NCBI RefSeq assembly: GCF_900156885.1
Contig: NZ_FTOY01000008.1
Span: forward strand, 186,001-250,000
Source: Limosilactobacillus caccae
GTDB lineage: Bacteria; Bacillota; Bacilli; Lactobacillales; Lactobacillaceae
DNA: 64,000 bases
Reading direction: 5' to 3'
The notes beneath the pieces were generated by a model. It made no database searches and was not told the origin of the DNA. It saw only the letters and a list, made by a program, of their open reading frames with translations. Shown here piece after piece: positions 61,205 through 64,000 of the stretch (position 1 is its first letter; each line of letters begins with the position of its first letter). Both the position numbers and the translations under genes were made by a program.

Positions 61205-61880
61205 ATTTTTGGTAATTTTCAAAGAAGTCAGGGAATGTATCGATTAAGTTGTGTTCTTCCTTTAACATTCGGTGCATGTGGTTGGCGGTTAGACGATCAA
61301 CCTCGTTAATGTCCTTGGACTTTACAGCATCGAGGATCGCTTCATGCTCTTCCACAAGGCCACTCCACGACAGCCCTTCGACCTTGAGTCGTAAGAAGCG
61401 GAAGCGGTCGAATTGAATATTAATCTTTTTCATCCAGTTCCAAATTCGTTCACGGTTAGTGATTACGTAGAAGTAGCGGTGAAATTCGTCATCACTTGTT
61501 AAGAACTTTGGGAAGTCATCCACACGCATCAAGGCCCGTTCCTTATCTAATATATTTTCAAATTGAAAGAGCTGCTCAGCCGTCATATCTACAGCCGCAG
61601 CATTCCGCATGATTCGCTGCTCCACGCTAGCACGAACAAAGCGAGCATCGAGAACTTCTTGCATATCAATTTTTGATATATAAGTTCCTGACTGGGGAAC
61701 AATGTTTAACAGGTTTTCCTGCCGTAGTTGGATGAAGGCTTCCCGGACTGGTGTGCGGCCAATGCCGAGTTCCGCTTCTACTTGCTTTTCAGTAACCCGT
61801 TGGCCCGGTTTATAGTCAGCATCAATTATTTTTTTCATAATTAAATGGTAGGCCTGACTGGTTAAATTCTGTTTTTCCAT
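61203..61880 (-). CDS. GntR family (FadR subfamily) transcriptional regulator
   Basis: 225-residue regulator. Residues ~1-70 form the GntR winged helix (YHLIMKKIIDADYKPGQRVTEKQVEAELGIGRTPVREAFIQLRQ). The C-terminal ~150 residues are the all-helical FCD effector domain with the His/Asp metal-ligand pattern (FLTSDDEFHRYFYVI; HEAILDAVKS; ANHMHRML). Position between kdgA and uxuB makes it a UxuR-like regulator. The perfect palindrome TTGATATATTAATATATCAA lies in front of uxuB, and ATATCAA half-sites also occur at its own start and within its coding region. Confidence 0.88.
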   Translation of the reverse strand: MEKQNLTSQAYHLIMKKIIDADYKPGQRVTEKQVEAELGIGRTPVREAFIQLRQENLLNIVPQSGTYISKIDMQEVLDARFVRASVEQRIMRNAAAVDMTAEQLFQFENILDKERALMRVDDFPKFLTSDDEFHRYFYVITNRERIWNWMKKINIQFDRFRFLRLKVEGLSWSGLVEEHEAILDAVKSKDINEVDRLTANHMHRMLKEEHNLIDTFPDFFENYQK

Positions 61881-61946
61881 ATCAATTTCCTTTCTTGCTA
61901 GTTTCTATTATATCATTCTTTTTCCTGAATTTTCTTGACAGCTGCC

Positions 61947-61961
61947 TTGGAAGCGTTTACT
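61947..61961. promoter_or_regulatory. cre site (CcpA) in the uxuB promoter
   Basis: TTGGAAGCGTTTACT is a perfect cre consensus match, between TTGACA (61935-61940) and TATAAT (61961-61966). Confidence 0.75.
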
Positions 61962-61973
61962 ATAATAAGTGAA

Positions 61974-61993
61974 TTGATATATTAATATATCAA
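61974..61993. promoter_or_regulatory. Perfect palindromic operator of the GntR regulator
   Basis: TTGATATATTAATATATCAA is a perfect 20-bp palindrome, directly past the -10 box of the uxuB promoter. GntR/FadR-type regulators bind such sites. Confidence 0.75.
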
Positions 61994-62013
61994 ATAGGAA
62001 GGAGAGCTTGTCG

Positions 62014-63645
62014 ATGGTGAAATTATTAGATGACTACCAAAAAGACAAGGATGCTTTTCAAAAGGCCGGAATTAAGGTTCCAGAGTTTGATCAGTCACGA
62101 ATGGTTGAAGAAACCGCAAAGAACCCGGTATGGGTACACTTTGGTGGCGGAAATTTATTCCGTTGCTTCCACTCGATGATTGCTCAAGACTTGCTGAATA
62201 GCGGTGATATGAAGAGCGGAATTATCGTTGCAGAGACTTACGGTGACCAAGTAGTAAATAAGCTTTACAAGCCGTACAATAACCGTTTCTTATCAGTAGA
62301 AATGAAGAGTGACGGCAGCTTGGATAAGACCCTGGTTGCTAGTGTAGCTGACAGCATTTATGCTGGCGCGGATAGTAAGGAGGGCCGGGAAAAGTTAAGG
62401 AAGGTCTTTGAACAGCCATCCTTACAATTTGTCACCTTTTCAATTACGGAAAAGGGGTATGCCTTAAAGGACATGAACGGTGAATTGACTGCTGATGCTG
62501 TTAGCGACATTAAGAATGGTCCACAAAAGCCGCTTACTAACATGGGCTTTATCGCAAGCCTCCTCTTAGCACGGTTTAAGGCAAATCAAGCACCGCTTGC
62601 CCTAGTAAGTACTGATAACTTTTCACAAAACGGGCAACGGTTGCAGGATGCGGTAATGTTAATTGCTAATGGCTGGCTCAAAAACGGGTATGTCGACCAA
62701 TCCTTTATCGATTACTTATCAGATCCGACGAAGGTTACGTTCCCGTGGAGCATGATTGACCGGATTACACCAAACCCTTCAGCAAATGTTTCTGCTGAAT
62801 TAAAGGCAAGTGGCTTTGAAGATGGTGAAATTCTGCATACGTCCAATTCTAACTTTGCCCCGTTTGGCAACACGGAAGAGACCCACTACTTAGTGATTGA
62901 AGATTCCTTCCCTAATGGCCGTCCCGCACTAGAAAAGGCGGGAGTGATGATGACTGATCGGGAGACAGTCAATGACGCTGACCAGATGAAGGTTACGGCC
63001 TGCTTGAACCCCCTGCACACTTCGCTGGCGATCTTTGGCTGCCTTCTCGGCTTTGACTCGATAGCTGCAGAGGCGAATGATGACGACCTGCTTAAGCTAA
63101 TTAAAAACCTCGGCTACGGTGAAGACTTACCAGTGGTAAAGGATCCAGGAATTATCAACCCCAAGGAATTTATCGATACGTTAATTACGAAGCGGTTGCC
63201 AAATAAGAATATTCCTGATACGCCACAGCGGATTGCCTCCGATACTTCGCAAAAGGTTGGTATTCGTTATGGGGTCACCCTCCAGAACTATGTTGATGAT
63301 CCGCAATTAGATCCCGCCAAGCTTGAATTTATTCCCCTGATTATTGCCGGTTGGTGTCGTTACTTGATGGCAATTGATGATCGTGGTCAGGAGTTTACGC
63401 CAAGTCCAGACCCACTTTACGACCAATTACATGAATACGTTGCAACGATCAAATTAGGTGATGGTAGTGTTGATGTTCATGAAAAGCTGCAACCAATTCT
63501 TAGCAATAAGGCAATCTTTGGTAACGACCTTTATGAAATTGGTGTTGGTCAAAAGGTAGAGGGCTACTTCAAGCAGCTGATTGCCAAGCCGGGTGCGGTT
63601 CGTGCAACCATTGAAAATACGGTAGATAAATATGGTAAATATTAA
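62014..63645 (+). CDS. uxuB: Fructuronate reductase (mannitol dehydrogenase family)
   Basis: Reduces D-fructuronate to D-mannonate with NADH. The 543-residue polyol-specific long-chain dehydrogenase shows WVHFGGGNLFRCF (NAD-binding), ALVSTDNFSQNGQRL, the FPWSMIDRITPNPS segment and a Lys in the catalytic KVTACLNPLHTSLAIFGCLLG. The best start is ATG 62014, 9 nt behind GGAAGGAG; a TTG 6 nt earlier is too close to it. It is controlled by the adjacent cre and GntR palindrome and is followed 22 bp later by uxuA. Confidence 0.9.
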   Translation: MVKLLDDYQKDKDAFQKAGIKVPEFDQSRMVEETAKNPVWVHFGGGNLFRCFHSMIAQDLLNSGDMKSGIIVAETYGDQVVNKLYKPYNNRFLSVEMKSDGSLDKTLVASVADSIYAGADSKEGREKLRKVFEQPSLQFVTFSITEKGYALKDMNGELTADAVSDIKNGPQKPLTNMGFIASLLLARFKANQAPLALVSTDNFSQNGQRLQDAVMLIANGWLKNGYVDQSFIDYLSDPTKVTFPWSMIDRITPNPSANVSAELKASGFEDGEILHTSNSNFAPFGNTEETHYLVIEDSFPNGRPALEKAGVMMTDRETVNDADQMKVTACLNPLHTSLAIFGCLLGFDSIAAEANDDDLLKLIKNLGYGEDLPVVKDPGIINPKEFIDTLITKRLPNKNIPDTPQRIASDTSQKVGIRYGVTLQNYVDDPQLDPAKLEFIPLIIAGWCRYLMAIDDRGQEFTPSPDPLYDQLHEYVATIKLGDGSVDVHEKLQPILSNKAIFGNDLYEIGVGQKVEGYFKQLIAKPGAVRATIENTVDKYGKY

Positions 63646-63667
63646 TTAAAAAGGAAGTTTTTGACAT

Positions 63668-64000
63668 ATGAAAAATATGGGATTTCGCTGGTATGGCGAT
63701 GGCAACGACTCGATCAAGTTGTCAGACATTCGTCAGATTCCAGGGACAACGCAAGTAGTTGGTGCATTATTTGATATACCAGTTGGTGAAGTGTGGCCAA
63801 AAGAACGGATTGCGGCACTGAAGAAGGAAGTAGAAGATGCTGGCCTCAAACTTGAAGTGATTGAATCTGTTAATATCCATGACGATATTAAGATTGGCCT
63901 GCCAACACGTGACAAGTACATTGAAAACTACAAAGAAACAATTAAAAACCTTGCTGCCTATGGCATTAAGGTTATCTGTTATAACTTCATGCCAATCTTT
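63668..64000 (+). CDS. uxuA: Mannonate dehydratase (5' part, cut by window end)
   Basis: Dehydrates D-mannonate to KDG, the last step of the glucuronate branch before KdgK. The 111 visible codons begin MKNMGFRWYGDGNDSIKL and show the UxuA-typical IRQIPGTTQVVGALFDIPVGEVW, VIESVNIHDDIK and IKVICYNFMP. The frame is open to base 64000. Starts behind AAGGAAG, co-transcribed with uxuB. Only the N-terminal third is present. Confidence 0.93.
   Translation, partial: MKNMGFRWYGDGNDSIKLSDIRQIPGTTQVVGALFDIPVGEVWPKERIAALKKEVEDAGLKLEVIESVNIHDDIKIGLPTRDKYIENYKETIKNLAAYGIKVICYNFMPIF

Overview
The window looks like chromosomal DNA of a heterofermentative lactobacillus, most likely Limosilactobacillus. Supporting signs are LPQTG-anchored Rib-repeat and SEC10/PgrA surface proteins, CcpA cre sites, a methionine T-box, a YfhO protein, a competence-type sigma factor, and TTG/GTG starts behind strong Shine-Dalgarno sequences. 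The species cannot be fixed from the sequence alone. No rRNA, tRNA or CRISPR array was seen.

Bases 1 to about 9,200 are a visibly AT-rich accessory block. It opens with a stand-alone, defence-type reverse transcriptase preceded by a leader with several strong stem-loops (candidate partner RNA). Two decaying toxin-antitoxin loci follow: a RelB/DinJ antitoxin with a broken YafQ-like toxin, and a frameshifted YefM antitoxin with a near-intact YoeB toxin. Next come a broken small ORF inside inverted repeats and a self-regulated three-gene module ending in an Xre/ImmA-IrrE (spr1629-like) protein. A near-identical terminator repeat of about 80 bp stands at both ends of the toxin-antitoxin/module segment (1.9 and 7.0 kb). 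A secreted sunset-domain protein and a membrane protein of unknown function close the block.

From 9.2 to 18.8 kb base composition becomes more GC-rich and genes look core-like: an orphan dTDP-glucose dehydratase, a LysR regulator, an old-yellow-enzyme oxidoreductase, a Met T-box controlling mmuM-mmuP (S-methylmethionine salvage), and an arabino-oligosaccharide locus (GH43 plus a LacY-type symporter) divergent from an ArsR-HTH regulator. From 18.8 to 20.8 kb there is largely non-coding DNA with a TnpB remnant. From 20.8 to 27.2 kb lies a 2,120-residue LPXTG adhesin with four tandem units of exactly 798 bp. Then come a two-component system with a PepSY protein, a glutaredoxin-like protein, nagB, a GH32/sucrose-type permease pair, a K+ channel, YfhO and a SigH/ComX-like sigma factor.

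From 39.4 to 43.3 kb there is a compact cassette of a hotdog thioesterase, menB, menE and an MFS transporter, without the early menaquinone genes. This fits salvage of o-succinylbenzoate to DHNA. A SEC10/PgrA surface protein, a PP-loop protein and a nucleoside hydrolase follow.

From 49.2 kb to the end is a large hexuronate/unsaturated-uronate cluster: LacI, kduI, IclR, GPH symporter, uxaC, acyltransferase-like gene, kdgK, kduD, galactitol-type EIIC, kdgA, GntR, uxuB and the start of uxuA. Together they convert glucuronate (uxaC, uxuB, uxuA) and unsaturated uronates (kduI, kduD) to 2-keto-3-deoxygluconate, then through kdgK and kdgA to pyruvate and glyceraldehyde-3-phosphate. Repeated operator-like palindromes and cre sites suggest layered control by three local regulators plus CcpA.
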